64,000 bases of DNA from contig OX579637.1 of NCBI GenBank assembly GCA_951230915.1, forward strand, positions 18,848,001 to 18,912,000, written 5' to 3'. The notes under the pieces were generated by a model that saw only the letters and a list, made by a program, of their open reading frames with translations, was not told the DNA's origin and made no database searches. The position numbers and the translations under genes are program-made. Source of the DNA: Antitrichia curtipendula. Its lineage: Eukaryota > Streptophyta > Bryopsida > Hypnales > Leucodontaceae. Positions 22,337 to 34,680 of this stretch are shown piece by piece (positions within the stretch are counted from its first letter, which is position 1; each line of letters begins with the position of its first letter).

Positions 22337-25050
22337 TTTTATAAATTTTAATTTTTTTGTTTTTGTTTTAATTTTTTTTTTTTGTGTGTGTAATGTGTAC
22401 AAAGTAAATGATGAATATTTTATTTTGAATCCCTTTATTATTTTTGGATGTAGGGCCTAAAAGTAATTCAAAAATCCTATTTTGAGCAAGTACTCGGTTT
22501 TAATATTGTATATGTGTTTTCTAAAAATAGAAGTGTAGAAAATTAAAAATTCTGATCTTTTAGGATTATAAGAAACATAGTGAGAATTTTGAAAATTAGG
22601 TTTAGAAAGTTTTAAAAATTTTGATTTTTTTTTTAAAATTGGCTCGGATCTTATATATGGCATGTACATGATTCATGTGAGAGTTTGGAAGTAGTATATT
22701 TTGGAAGCAGTCTTAATTATAACAAATTTAGTGAAATTTGACAATCTAGATGGTCAGTGAAAGCTAGAACTCTAATGTAAAAGGTTTGTTTTACTCTTGA
22801 AAAGTGAAAAAGGTCTATTGTGAGTGAATCCTTTCACTTTTCAAAGAAGTGAAAGACCTCTAATCATGTAAATTAAAGGTATATTTTACATTTCAAAAAA
22901 ATAAATGAATTCTAATGTAAAAGATTGCTGTCACTTTTAGATATAAGTGTTTAAATAGAGTAGCAAAAGCCATATGAAATATTATTTGCATTCACCACAT
23001 TGGATGTATTTACAATTATTATTTGTTAATAAATTTGAAGTATTTGAATTATCTCTATAAAACTATAGAATATATACAATCATGAGGGGAATTCAAAGAG
23101 AGGGAAAGGTAATATGACCATGATAAACAAAGCTCATGCAAAAGCACGGTACAACAAATCTTTGAAGAAGACGTTTGAAAAAATAGGTCCACATGAAGAT
23201 AATGAATGTGTTATAATTTCACGAACTCACAGTTTAGAAGATATTGCTTCAGATGGAATGGTGATGGATGAGATTCCTTGTGATTATCTAATGCTACACA
23301 AAAATAAAGTAGCCATCTAAGATAAGAACACAAAAGACATAGTGCTAGTGATTTCATTCACAAAATTTGAAGACATCAAATTTAACTTTTGAAGATTATT
23401 AATTATGAAGACTTTGAAAACTTGACAACATCTCCAATAAAATTGAGGAAGGGAGGCTTAGGGTACATAAGAAAACCCTAGGACCAAGTGAATGAAAAAA
23501 TGTTTGCATTACGGTGGAGAGGTGGCATAAATAGAGGATACACCATGGGTCACTATGTCATGGGAGTATTAAAAACTCTAAAACCGCTATAGATGAACGG
23601 GAAGAAGACCAAGTGGAGTTGGTGAAACGGATTGCAGAGTTTTAATATGAATGAAGGACTGGTTTATGAAACTAAGACCATGCATATACAAGAAAACTAT
23701 AGATGAGGGATTACAAACTAGCATTCGATTACAGGGCAAAACAGAGTTTATGAATCTTCAAGAACGCTCTGTAGGATTCACAAGTTCTCTCATTCATACA
23801 ATGTTTGAGTCAATGATTTCTACAATACCATCTATTGGGATCAAAACCACAGTTCTGATGTGTTTGGGATTTGGGCACCTACAATAGAACAAAATGGGAG
23901 ATTAGCACAAATAAGTGATGATTGGATTTTATTGTAATGGGGGGCATTTTGTTCTTCTGCATTACAAAATTTGTGTCAACTTTGGACGTGTGATGGCATT
24001 GTTAAAATAATTTGGCACGGGAAAATTGACTTCCACGGCACTTCACAATCAAGAATGGTAGATGGATTTATCCATTTTGGTACATCTGCCCGGATACCAA
24101 TTTTTGGGAAGATAGAGTTCAAAGTTTGATAAAACAGCACGGTGCTGAAAAAGATGTGAATATAGTTAGTACGGAACAAAAAGAAACTGTTGAGTACAGA
24201 TAAACATAAACTATATGATAATATTAGATAAAGAAGTACAAGTTTCTAATGAAATAATTTAGGAATTTACCAACTTTGAAAATATTATAGGGTACCAATT
24301 TCTTATCCAATGGTTTTTGTTTCCATTGTGTAAACTTTCCTAATTTGAAGGGTAATTTATTTCTTTAGCTTCTCAACAAGCTAGTATTTTTAGTTTCTAT
24401 GTTGGATATTTATTATTTTCCATCTCCCCTTATTTCCATCTTATCCCATTTTATATTCCATGCCCCACATTATTTATATTTTTTATAACTCTATTTTAGT
24501 TTGTGTGGTAAAATGTTAGATCAATCAAATACACACTACTTATTAATAGACTTGTTTAGAATTCCTATGTCTTCAAGGAATGTCTATAATATTTTGAAAA
24601 TAACAATCATGAATTGTGGAAGATTTTGTTCACTTGAATTATTTATTTACCTTTGTAGTTATTATGTATTTGTTTGATTCATGTGTGATGAGAATGGATT
24701 GGGACGCTTAGTTTGTGTTTATGAAAAAGTTTAACTTCATGTGGTAGGGATGATGGCAAGCTTGCAGTACATTGAAGTTGCCCATCTCCTCTCCAATCAT
24801 TCTATTCAAGTTGAATGATGTATTTTTTTGTTTTTTTGTTTTTGGTACGGTGAGATCTGGAGGACTACGCATCCCCCGGTTGCGTGCTTGGTACCATTGG
24901 AAAGCCCTCAGCGAGAAGGGGTGCATGGGCTTTGTTTCATGGCGTTCGGACCTATGGTGGAACAGTTGTGCATTTTTTAGTTATTTTTGGTTTAAAAAAA
25001 TTAAATAATTACTTTTACTTACAATTTGCCTGTGGTAACGGTACATGGCA
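20608..25050. other. Long AT-rich region with simple and duplicated repeats
   Basis: No gene supported. It contains short tandem copies of ATTAGTGTATAAAGAT (20941-21010); a direct duplication of about 115 bp spaced 146 bp apart (21961-22074 and 22107-22220, both with TGCTTGCTCTAA and CTCCAAGTAT); a TA microsatellite (about 22311-22336); and small inverted repeats around 22790-22860 (GAAAAGTGAAA and its complement). Fragmentary open frames at 23114-24180 look like decayed coding sequence but match nothing I recognise. Confidence 0.5.
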
Positions 25051-25054
25051 CACT

Positions 25055-25273
25055 ACACTAATGATGGTATTTAGTGTTACCTACACTAATTGATGTAAAT
25101 ATGCTACAACGTTTCACTCTGGAGGAATATTTTTACCAACTATGTTTACAGAGATCCTCATTTTTAATGAATATTGATATTGTTCTCATGGGTAAAAATA
25201 CCCATCAAGAGTAAAAAACTATATCTTTTTTATTCAAATTAGTGTAGGTAACACTAAATACCATCTTTAGTGT
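25055..25273. mobile_element. Foldback MITE, about 220 bp
   Basis: Terminal inverted repeats of about 38 bp: TACACTAATGATGGTATTTA and onward at the left are matched at the right by the reverse complement of GGTAACACTAAATACCATCT and TTAGTGTA, with about one mismatch. The target duplication is unclear. A partly similar left flank (ACGGxxCATGGxCACACTA) recurs near 26755-26775. Confidence 0.65.
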
Positions 25274-27900
25274 AATCCAGTTGAAGCTAAGCTTGGTTCC
25301 CAATGCACTAAGTTCTTCCTCACTGAAAGTTCCCAATGATTATAACATACCGGGAGCATAATGGGAACATATCGGGAACACTTCTAACCCTTTTTTCATG
25401 TCATGCCCAAAACCATATTCCACTCTTTCTTCACATAGTGCTTCTAAATTTCATAGGAACTAGATTCTTTATTATTTTTCAATTATTTTTTTCATTGTGA
25501 AGACATACTTTGAATCCATTGTTTGGATTTTTGAATTTCAAAATAATGTGGTGAAATTATTTCTCAAGAAGTCTTGTGAGCCATTGTAAAGTTTTGGACA
25601 TTGTTGCATAATTGCAACATTTTTTTGAATGTGATCCATGTTTTATTTTTTCTTGAAATTTTTTTGGAGACATTCCTAACATAATTTACAATTTGAGATT
25701 TAAAAAATTTCAGCACCGTAGTACAAAATTTACAACAATCAATGGTCAAAGGCAGGACGGTGAAGCTTTTGGCACAGTGAGAAACAAAGGGGGTTCAACT
25801 CAAATACTCATACCTTTCAAACCATATGGTCAAATGTTTACTTATGAAATTTTTACCAGTTGTTCTTCTTCAAGTATAGTACAGAATCCAACGGTTATAC
25901 TAGGAAAAAAATTTTGTTGAAATTTTCTATAAATGCAGCAGTAGTGGCAGTTTTGAGTGGATTTTCACAAAAAATCCGCTTGGTCCTTTAGGGGTTAAAA
26001 TTGCTGTTTGACTGCATCCACATGGTCATAGTTAATTTATATAAATTAAAATTAAAAGACAATTAGTAGAATTCACAGTCTAAGATTCTAAAGTAAGATT
26101 TTTTCTGAACATTCAGTTGTAAAAACTGGGAGGGTTTCATTCCACCTAAACCGCTTGGGTTTAGGGTTTTTGTGTCACGATGTGGGTTTATTAGGAAAAA
26201 GCATCTATTATGAAGTAACTAAAGAAGTCGTGTACCTTCATAAAGTAATCGCGGATGGAATTAAAATTCCCAATGTCAGTGGACCGGTTCTCCAACCTAG
26301 CTAGAGTTTATGTGAGTGCATCAAAATTCAAAGTCTTCTCATATTCTGTCAGACACGTGTCATTCAGAAAATCCAAATACTTAACATGCGCAGAGTATCT
26401 TACCTACACAGTGTATGAAATATTATTCTCTCCCCAGTTTCTTGCCATTTGAACAGAATAGTATATCAGAACTTACATTATACCATTTGCAACGTTGTGA
26501 AGGTTCCTAAAAATTCTGGCTGACATAGGAGACTGAAGTCAACCCACCTTCATACTTGCCAATACTCATACCTTGTCAGACCCTTTCATTATATTTGATC
26601 CAAAACTTAACGTAGCTAGCTTTATTGAGTTTGTTGAAACAAACGGAACATTATCATTCTATTAACGGAAAAATATGAAAGTTATTGAATTTCGAAGTTT
26701 CTGTATCAATAAAAAATTTAGGAAATTAATTTTACTTCTTTTTGGCTATGACAACGGCACATGGGCACACTAGTTTCTTCTATATTAGGAGGAAGTCCGT
26801 GTTACCTTCTATTTCCTAAATTGAAGTAGTAGTTGTTTTTTTTTGTTTTTTTTTTGTTTTTTGTTTTGTTTTTTTTGTTTTTTTGTTTTTGTTTTTGTTT
26901 TTTTTCTAACAAATGAAAATTGAAGTAGTTTTGAGGATGTGGCATAAATTTGCTGTGAAAGTCTCAACATAGCACTTGCACGGGGAAAATTCTATGATTA
27001 CTGTTTGTATTGTGTATGAAATACTCCATAGTTATGTAACGAACTTTTAATGCTCATGAAGCTACAAATTGAAGATTTCGATTCTGATGAAATAGGATTC
27101 CACTGCACCATCAAGGGAGTGGAATAAGGAATTTAGGAAGTCATATTTTGAAACCACGAGCCACACTAATGCGGCATCGACTGCTGAATAATGCCTTTAC
27201 TAGCTGACAATCTTCCGTTAGTCAAAGTGTAGAAAGAAGATCCGCCGCCAAGGTATCCCGTGCACAATTCTGGCGGGATTTCAAATTATTCAAAAAAATT
27301 CCCCTTCGCCGCGGAGGCCAACTCTCTCATGGTCAGTCATTCTCTTTCTTTTTTGAATTCCACTGAATCCTCCTCCGCATCTCTAATCTCCAAGTTCTGG
27401 CGATTTGATGTAAGGAAACGACATATTGCTGTGCTGAGGGTGTTCGTGCAGAGGACTTCACTGACGACGGCGCTTTGTGCAGAAGGTGAGAGATCATCAC
27501 TTCATTATACGAAAGTTTTCAAGTTCTAGTGCGTCAATTTAGATTTAAATGATTGACCCCGACAGAATGCTCCACTATTGCGTTCAATATGATCAGTTGC
27601 GCTCACACTTTGAGACCATTGTAGTGAAAATGATTCATTTAGTCGGACCGAAGAGGGGAGCAGAGAGAGGATGCCAAAAATGATAGCATTAAGTAGAAAA
27701 GGATGTTTACAACAATCTCGGTCTGCTTCAAGGTATGTGCTAGTCTACGGAAGCCACACGTGCATACAGAATACATGTACACATGTATTTCTGTACCAGT
27801 ATGTACATACATGAACGATACGAGTATGTATATTTCATTCTAGGTGTATTGAAGTACAGAACGTAGCAGTTTCAAGAGGAGTTGGTAAAAAGTCTAGTCA
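25274..27900. other. Gap with low-complexity T/G tract, no supported gene
   Basis: Mostly AT-rich. A T-rich tract with interspersed G lies at about 26831-26905. Around 27240-27490 the DNA is GC-richer, with a short plus-strand ORF and a GGCGGGA word resembling an E2F site, possibly an old promoter and first exon. I cannot assign a product. Confidence 0.4.
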
Positions 27901-28078
27901 GTCATTGTAATAAATCATCATCTAGATTGATCCAGATGAAATGGAGGACCTGGGCAGATGTCCACCTTTGTATTAACCTAAACCCATGAAGAAGGAGATC
28001 ATTTTTGGATAAATTGTCGACTTCATGAGTACGCCTACTTGGTACTGTTCGATAACTGATTAACGGCGGTTCACTTTA

Positions 28079-28290
28079 TCTGGATCACTCCAGTTGTTGA
28101 ATTCTATCTGGATCACTCCGGTTGTTGAATGCTGTCTGGATCACTCCAGTTGCTGAATTCTATCTGGATCACTCCAGTTGTTGAATGCTGTCTGGATCAC
28201 TCCTATTGTTGAATTCTATCTGGATCACTCCAGTTGTTGAATGCTATCTGGATCACTCATGTTGATGAATTCTTTCTGGATCACATCAAC
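28079..28290. repeat. 28-bp tandem repeat (56-bp dimer) of CTGGATCACTCCAGTTGTTG
   Basis: About eight 28-bp units alternate between endings GAATTCTAT and GAATGCTGT, giving a 56-bp higher-order repeat. The core CTGGATCACTCCAG is the same palindromic motif as at 17.95-18.84 kb. Additional single copies lie at about 27922, 28395 and 28425. The array lies about 0.4 kb 5' of the transposase-like gene. Confidence 0.9.
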
Positions 28291-28663
28291 TGCTTGGGCA
28301 TGGTTGATACTAGTCATTGAATCTCTGTACTCTGCAATCTAGGTAGAGATGTGACTATTTCACATCTCTAGTGATCGAGATGAGGCTGGTTTAGCTGGAG
28401 TGATCCAGATACGGCTTCCTATCTGGAGTGCTCTAGATGTAGAATAGCTAGGGGTTCTATTTTAGGTTGCATATCTAAGTTGATCATGGTATGTAGCTTT
28501 CTGTGTCTTTCTGACCCCGTAAATAAGGGATTTCAAAATTTCATATGTCATATACTACCATTGAGTGCTTATCCCTCTGAATATTTCTCATAGTTCTATT
28601 TGCTTCCTTGATTCTCAGGCCTCTTTTACGTTCGAATGTATCCTTGACTCCTTGACCAATTGT

Positions 28664-31600
28664 ATGGAAGTGAAAATGAATTTCATCGGTGAGAGCAACG
28701 ATGTACTTCGGTGTACAATTGGGTTTTCCACGGACGAAGGCTCGGAAGAGTCGACAGGTCGGGGTCGGCCATTTATCGACGGTGATGATGTTATGCTTCT
28801 TGTTGCTAGATTCGGTGAAGTTGGACGAGGATTGGTTGTGGATGCTAGTCCACAGGGCCAGTGGCTTGGGGTGGATATTCCTTTGGAGCGAGGTGTTTTG
28901 ATTTTGGTTCGGCCACACTCCTTACTCCGTGGAGTGGAGTTGATGCCTTTGACACCGATTCAAAGGGGGCTTACATCGATGTCGGACGCTATGAACCGGA
29001 CAGTGTTGTGGAGAACAGAAGAGGTTCAAAGAGCACCTCCACATCCGCCCATGGATTCTTCTTTATATGTTCCACAAGATGACTGGGTGGGTCTCGAGGT
29101 TCATCTTCAAAACTCCGAGGGCATTGTTGAGGCGGTGGGGCGAATAATTTGCTGGAATCCAGACGACCATTTTCAGGATGGAGTACTTGGTGTAGGGAAT
29201 TTGGGTGTTACTGTGTTGGATGTTTTTTTAGGAAACACGGAAGCTATAATGACTCATGCCCGGTGGCCATTATCAGCCTGTTGGTTTCCTTGTGGCCGAT
29301 CTTTGAAGGAGACAGCTGACTATTTTGCTTCTATTCCCGTTGCTGAAGACCACTTAGCTTATCTTGGTGGAAGAGAGAAAGTGCCTTACCGATTCATAAA
29401 CCGGAAGCCTAGTGTTTGTATAAAGGATTCGTCGGCCGTTCGTAAGACTAGGGACTCTGAAATTCGGAAGGTTACTGCCTCCCCATGCTGCAGCAGGCAG
29501 TGCTGCCAGTTCTTTCCACAAAAGCAGACATTGATTGTGAGGCAGAGGTTCTATTTGAAGTCTTTTGAGGATCGTCGCAAATATGGGATTGCTGCCAGCG
29601 GCCAAATTCATAATTTTGAAGGAGATAGGAACCGGAAAGTAATCAGTCTTGAAGGTGCAGAAATATGCCTTACGGCTTGGTACCAAATTCACGGAATTTC
29701 GAAGTCCACATACCATGGTTATATGTTAATGTATAAAGACGGCGTTGTTTCGGGAATTCACGGAAACAAAGGGGTCAAGAGGCCTAGGATTGGAACCGTT
29801 CAAGTCACTGGTACTATGAAAGCAATCATCGATGAGAACGCCGACCAAATGCCCCACCAGATGCGCGGTATTGGACATGGGAGAATGGACACTCTCAAAT
29901 TTTTGCCTGCAGGAAATAACTGGAAACGTGTTCGTGTTGAAGCCAACGAGGTACTCTCTCCTATCTTGTTTAGAACTCAGCTGGAGCCCTCCAGTTGATA
30001 CATTCTTTGCTTCTATGTTTTACTTCAAATCTTGTTTCCTGGCTTCTTCAATTTTGTTTTGTATGATCTTCTGCCTTTGTTGTAGCTTATGTATTTTATT
30101 GTTGGCTTTGCTGCCTTTGTAGTTAAATGCTGACTACGGGCTTCCACTTGTGAGCCAGTCTACAATCAGTAGAATCAAGAAGGAGCATTTCAACAATGTT
30201 TCTATAAAGCCCGTTGGAAGCTCTTTTGCGAAGTGTAGTTTATGCGACCAGTTGCAACAGTTTCTTTTGAAGTCCCCCAAAGGAAGTCCTGAGTTCGTGG
30301 AGTTCTCGAAGCAACGGATTGAACATCTCAATCACCAAGCCTCTTGTTGACGCCTATACGCTTCATGGCGGGAGGAGTCCAAAAGGAATCCGCAGAACAT
30401 TTTATGTGTAATTCATGATAAGATGGATACCTCAAAGACAGCTTTACCACGGATGCGCGTGACAACCAAGGCCACTCAAGGTTTGGGGCAGATATCGATG
30501 AGCGTAACAGGTATAGTAGCTCATGGTCACGGTGATGGTGCGTATGCGCACTATGCACCATCGTGTTGGCCGGGTGACTCAAACTTCACAATTTCGTCAT
30601 TGGCTAGATTGTTTCGTCGCTTGGAGGGTCCTCTAATTCGAGAGACAGGTGACTTATTTCCGTACCCGCCAGCAAACCCTATGTTTGAAGCACTACTTAG
30701 AGGAAAATCACGTTGTATGGATTGTTTGACCTTAGTGGAACCATCATCTCGGCGTGGACCCTCCCATCTTCCTGAAAAGTTGTATCTTCAGCTCGACAAC
30801 TCGGCAAAGGATAACAAGAACCAGTACCTCATGGCATTCTTGTCCTTGTTGACTGCGCGTGGAGTCTTCAAGGAAATTCAAGTTGGTTTTCGTACTTGTC
30901 GGATATACACATGAAGACATTGATGCTTATTTCAGCCATCTCTCTAAGGCCTTGAAGACCAAGAATACTTCTGTCGTTGCTGACTTGATGAAGGCCTTCA
31001 TGCAGTCGCAGGAGCTAGCATTCATGCCTGAGTTCATTCAAGAAGTGGCTGATTTCAAGTCGTTTATAAAGGGATACCAAAGTAGTGGGACTACTAGATT
31101 AATTGGATTGAGGGAGATGCATCTTTTTAAGTTCTATGTGGATAATGATGGGGCCCCTGTCATGAAGTACAAGAAGTCAGCAGTTGATTCACAATGGTTA
31201 CCATCTGATAAACCTTCTCAACGCCTCTGGAAGAAAGATTCACATGGTCAGCCGAAGCTCCCTCTAGGCTGTCCAAAGCCTGTTCCATTCAAGCCCATGT
31301 GGGGGAGCGAAGTTCCCAAAGACACGGGAAATCGAAAGAAGGCTATTGAGATGGCCAGGAAAGCTACTCTTAACAAGGGTTTTATGATGGTAGGATTAGA
31401 AAAATACATTCAGTACTGGAAAAACGGGATGTCTAAATGTGAGGGGTTTGCAACTGCCTTTGGTCCGTATGTGGAATATTGGAATAGTATATTGCGAGAG
31501 CTGAAAGAACCACTGATTGACTGCCCTTTAGAGTTGGTTGAAGGCTTTTGGCCACAACACGATTGGAGGGTGACACGCGATGAAAATCCTCGCCGAACTT

Positions 31601-32058
31601 TCATGGTCAATCCTGTGGATGTTGTTCCTGAGGAAGAAGATCCGGAACCGTACTGCGGCCCCACCAATGAAGCTCCACGAGAAAGCTTCAATCCTTGGCT
31701 TGACATACGTCCAGGTTCTTGGGTGCTTTTGAGACCTGAAGACCCGGTTGTGTGTGCTGTTTGACAAGGAAGAGCATTGTCCACTGTATGTAGACTGGAA
31801 GGAGATCCGAATTACGGGAAGTTCTTGCTTCAGTATTGGCGGCCGGATAACTCCGAAAGTACCTTGGAATTACGGTACCGCAATTGCTGGTATGGTAAAT
31901 GGGTTGTTGAGAATAGTTCTCCTACTTGGTTGGATGCAACTTGCGTAGTGTATTCGAATTGGTCCAAGATTGTAGATCCTAAATCATGGATGATTCCTAG
32001 GAAAAGTAGGAAGGCTGCCTTAGTGAATTTGAATAGGGCTAATCAGGTGGATCCTTAA
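28664..32058 (+). pseudogene. DDE-transposase-like gene (DUF7869-type), two exons, degenerate
   Basis: Exon 1 runs to 29950, a phase-0 intron spans 29951-30122 (GT-AG), and exon 2 starts ELNADYG. Exon 1 contains a Cys cluster (SPCCSRQCCQFF) and WYQIHGISKSTYHGYM, then NADQMPHQMRGIGHGRMDTL. Exon 2 has HDKMD, QLDNSAKDNKNQYLMAFL and GYTHEDID, spaced like the acidic residues of an RNase-H-fold transposase. I recall this pattern from transposon-encoded DUF7869-type proteins. Lesions are TGA at 30348-30350, a one-base frameshift near 30885, and TGA at 31762-31764. ATG 28664 is the first Met before a clear globular region; a CAG at about 28616-28618 could instead be an acceptor. The intron carries CTGGAGCCCTCCAG. 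Confidence 0.65.
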
Positions 32059-32460
32059 CTCCGTCTGATTTTGGTTTACGAAGTTTGTCTGGAGCCCTCT
32101 AGCTGCATTCTTGTTCTTTGTAGTCTTCCAAATTCATCTGGATGTCCCCAGATGCATTCACCGTCTTCACAAGCAAGGACAAGTGAGGTTTTTAGTGTAC
32201 ATTGTATTTATTTCATTAGTTTGAGAAAATGTAAACTTTTATCGATTGATTATCAAGGCTTTGTTGGATGGTGGAGCCTTGACTCCGTTAAATTTTTTGT
32301 TTATAAAGTTTGTCTGGAGCCCTCTAGCTGCATTCTTCTTGTTTGTACTTTGGCAACTTCAACTGGATGTCTCTAGATGCATTCACCCTCTTTGCATGCA
32401 AGGAGAAGCGAGGTTTTCAGTGTACATTGTTTCAATAATTCATTAAAATGTGAAAAATAA
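32059..32460. repeat. Two direct repeats of about 215 bp downstream of the transposase-like gene
   Basis: Copies at about 32059-32235 and 32273-32450 share AAGTTTGTCTGGAGCCCTCT, AGCTGCATTCTT, AGATGCATTCACC and TTCAGTGTACATTG. Each contains two diverged CTGGA...TAG/CAG motifs. The repeat follows the stop codon directly and may be subterminal or 3' UTR sequence. Confidence 0.75.
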
Positions 32461-32875
32461 TTTAAAGTTCTATCAATTGATTGGGCTCCGGTGGATGATG
32501 TTTAAATGAGACATTTCTAATGATGAAGGCTATTGTGCAATTATTCATGAAGTCTGTGCTTCGAAGGGAGCTAGATTGTCTTCTAGTGCGCGTCATCTGG
32601 AATCCTCTTGGATGTATAGTGATCCCGAACTAGTATAATTATTTATGGATGCACAGTATGTAGTGTTTCAAACGCCATAGCACTTGGTTTGTGGAAATCT
32701 CCAGATACATAGGAAATGGGAGGGCTCCAGATGCACAAAGAAACAGCTGGGGATTTTCAGCATTTTTTTATTTCTGGACTACTCCAAAGTCCAAATATAG
32801 TTAAATGTGGCATACATGCTCAGCATCTTCATATGAAAGGAATTGGATTATGTATTTGTTTGTACACAGTAAAGT
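32461..32875. other. Gap with diverged palindromic motifs
   Basis: No gene. It holds scattered CATCTGGAATCCTCTTGGATG and GGGCTCCAGATGCAC words related to the palindromic motif family. Confidence 0.4.
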
Positions 32876-32879
32876 GTGA

Positions 32880-34198
32880 AATTGCCTAGCCACATCCAAG
32901 GCGGAGGCATTGGTGTATATTTACGCTAACAACAAGCTCAACATGAGAAACATGGATACAATCCTGCCCTTTTCTACGATAAGTATCTAATAGATGGAGA
33001 TATTGAAGAAAAAAACGAGGAGGCATTGTCTTTAGGAGACGAAGATGACGTGGTTTCTAGAGCTGCTTAGGCTGCCGATAATCGTATGGAGGAACAAGAG
33101 CGCTTGCACGAAAATCCTTGGATTGGAATGATGCCTGCTCATGTTGACCTCCCTCCTAGACGACGTTATGGCCACACTTTTACAAATGGCAATGATGAAA
33201 ACAATTTTGGTGAAGAGGAGCCCCTATGTACACCAGAACGGAATCGCGTCTTTGCATGGGATGAAGCTCCAACCGCATATTCACCGCTACCGAGGAAAAA
33301 AACTTTTGATGACAACAACAAAGGCGTACAAAATCCAATGCTTGCACCAGAAGAGCCTACAGGATCTCCGGTACTAGCTCATCCGTCTTCAAGCATGCCA
33401 ATGAATCTCCGGAGCTCTACACGAGTTATTGTGGAAAGTGAAAGAGAAGAAGAGCCATCACACATTGATGAGGTTGTACGTGAGGGGTGCCCATTTCCTG
33501 TAGCAGTGAATGCGTGTACCACCTGAATAATAGAAACGGTGGAGTACAATTTAGATGTGCCTCTACAAGCTATTTTGAATTTGAATCGTCATGTGTCCTT
33601 AAATCAAGGAGCAAGTCAGAGTGTGGCTACGGTCACAACGTCTACTCTAACCTATCTGCCAAGGCTGTCGGTGCATCGAGGTCCACCACAAACCATTGAT
33701 GAGGAAGTCCATGCTTCAGCTCCGCAACCCACTCAACCTTCATCAACGTTAGGCCCAGGGGCATCATCATTGGGCACTCGTAGACACAACAATGGAGGAA
33801 AGAAGCGTATAAGGAGGGTTCACGAGGTGGTCCATAGAAATCCTAAACGTCAAAACTAGGTTGTCCAACGGTTTAGCATGGGGGCGGAATGTTCCAATCA
33901 AAATGTCGGTCAATCAAGTGGAGGAGGGCAACACCGTGCACCCAACACTAATGGAACCACAGATGTATTGAGGCACATGAAACGACTGGTGCAAACAGAG
34001 GGCGTTGCCGGTGTAGATACTGAAGCGCAGAATCTGAATTCAGAGGTAGAACAAGAGGTACGAAATGTACTAGTGCCAAGAGAAGAAGACGAGAACAAGA
34101 GCTCAACCGTCAACAAGAATAGGGACAAGTCACATGAAGATACAGACCCCAACATTGATGAAGTGTCGAACGATGATGACTTTGACCCTAGTGAATAG
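32880..34198 (+). pseudogene. hAT transposase C-terminal fragment
   Basis: It begins with NCLATSKAEALVYIYANNKL, which matches the hAT C-terminal pattern (KRNRLxxxKAExLVYIYxNxxL). The frame then shifts, and a long acidic Pro/Ser/Glu-rich tail runs to 34198 in one frame. The tail is interrupted by TAG 33068-33070, TGA 33524-33526 and TAG 33857-33859. It contains YDKYLIDGDIEEKNEE, WIGMMP and a basic GGKKRIRRVHEVVHRNPKRQ. The N-terminal and catalytic parts are absent. The hAT gene at 8.7-10.7 kb lacks exactly this end, but I cannot show the two belong to one family. Confidence 0.55.
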
Positions 34199-34680
34199 AT
34201 GTGGAGATAGTATAGTACTATCGTCAGGATTCAACATACATTTTTTGTAGCGAAAATTTGTAGCTGAAGTTTACAATAGATTAATAGTTTATGTGTGACT
34301 TTTTTGTACATCCTCATACTAAAGTATGTGAGGCTGAGAAACATATAGGAAGGTTTGAATTTTTTTGGAGTGTGTAGACTTTCACAAGCATTGGAATGGT
34401 GACCATAACAAAGTAGTAGGAAATGCAATGCAAATACAACTTCATTTGTATTCCCTGGACCTGACCCATATATATATGAGTTATTAATATAATTATAATA
34501 ATTATTGTAGACTCGTATTGGATTTTGTACATTCATTCAAATGAGAGGAATTGAATTCTACATTTTCTGAGGTATATTATTCAAAATTGCAAGTTATGTA
34601 AGCTGTTATGAATAAGCGGCCAATGTAAAGCTTCTTAAGCATTACATTGTTAAAAGATCTTAATAGATGTTATATTCAAT
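34199..34680. other. AT-rich gap
   Basis: No gene supported. Open frames on the minus strand are AT-driven and without motifs. Confidence 0.4.

Noticed and set aside
23114..24180. Short plus-strand ORFs as a decayed gene
   Set aside because: Fragments look protein-like in places but change frame repeatedly and match no family I recognise.
28079..28290. CRISPR-like array
   Set aside because: The units are contiguous tandem repeats with no unique spacers and the context is a plant transposon.
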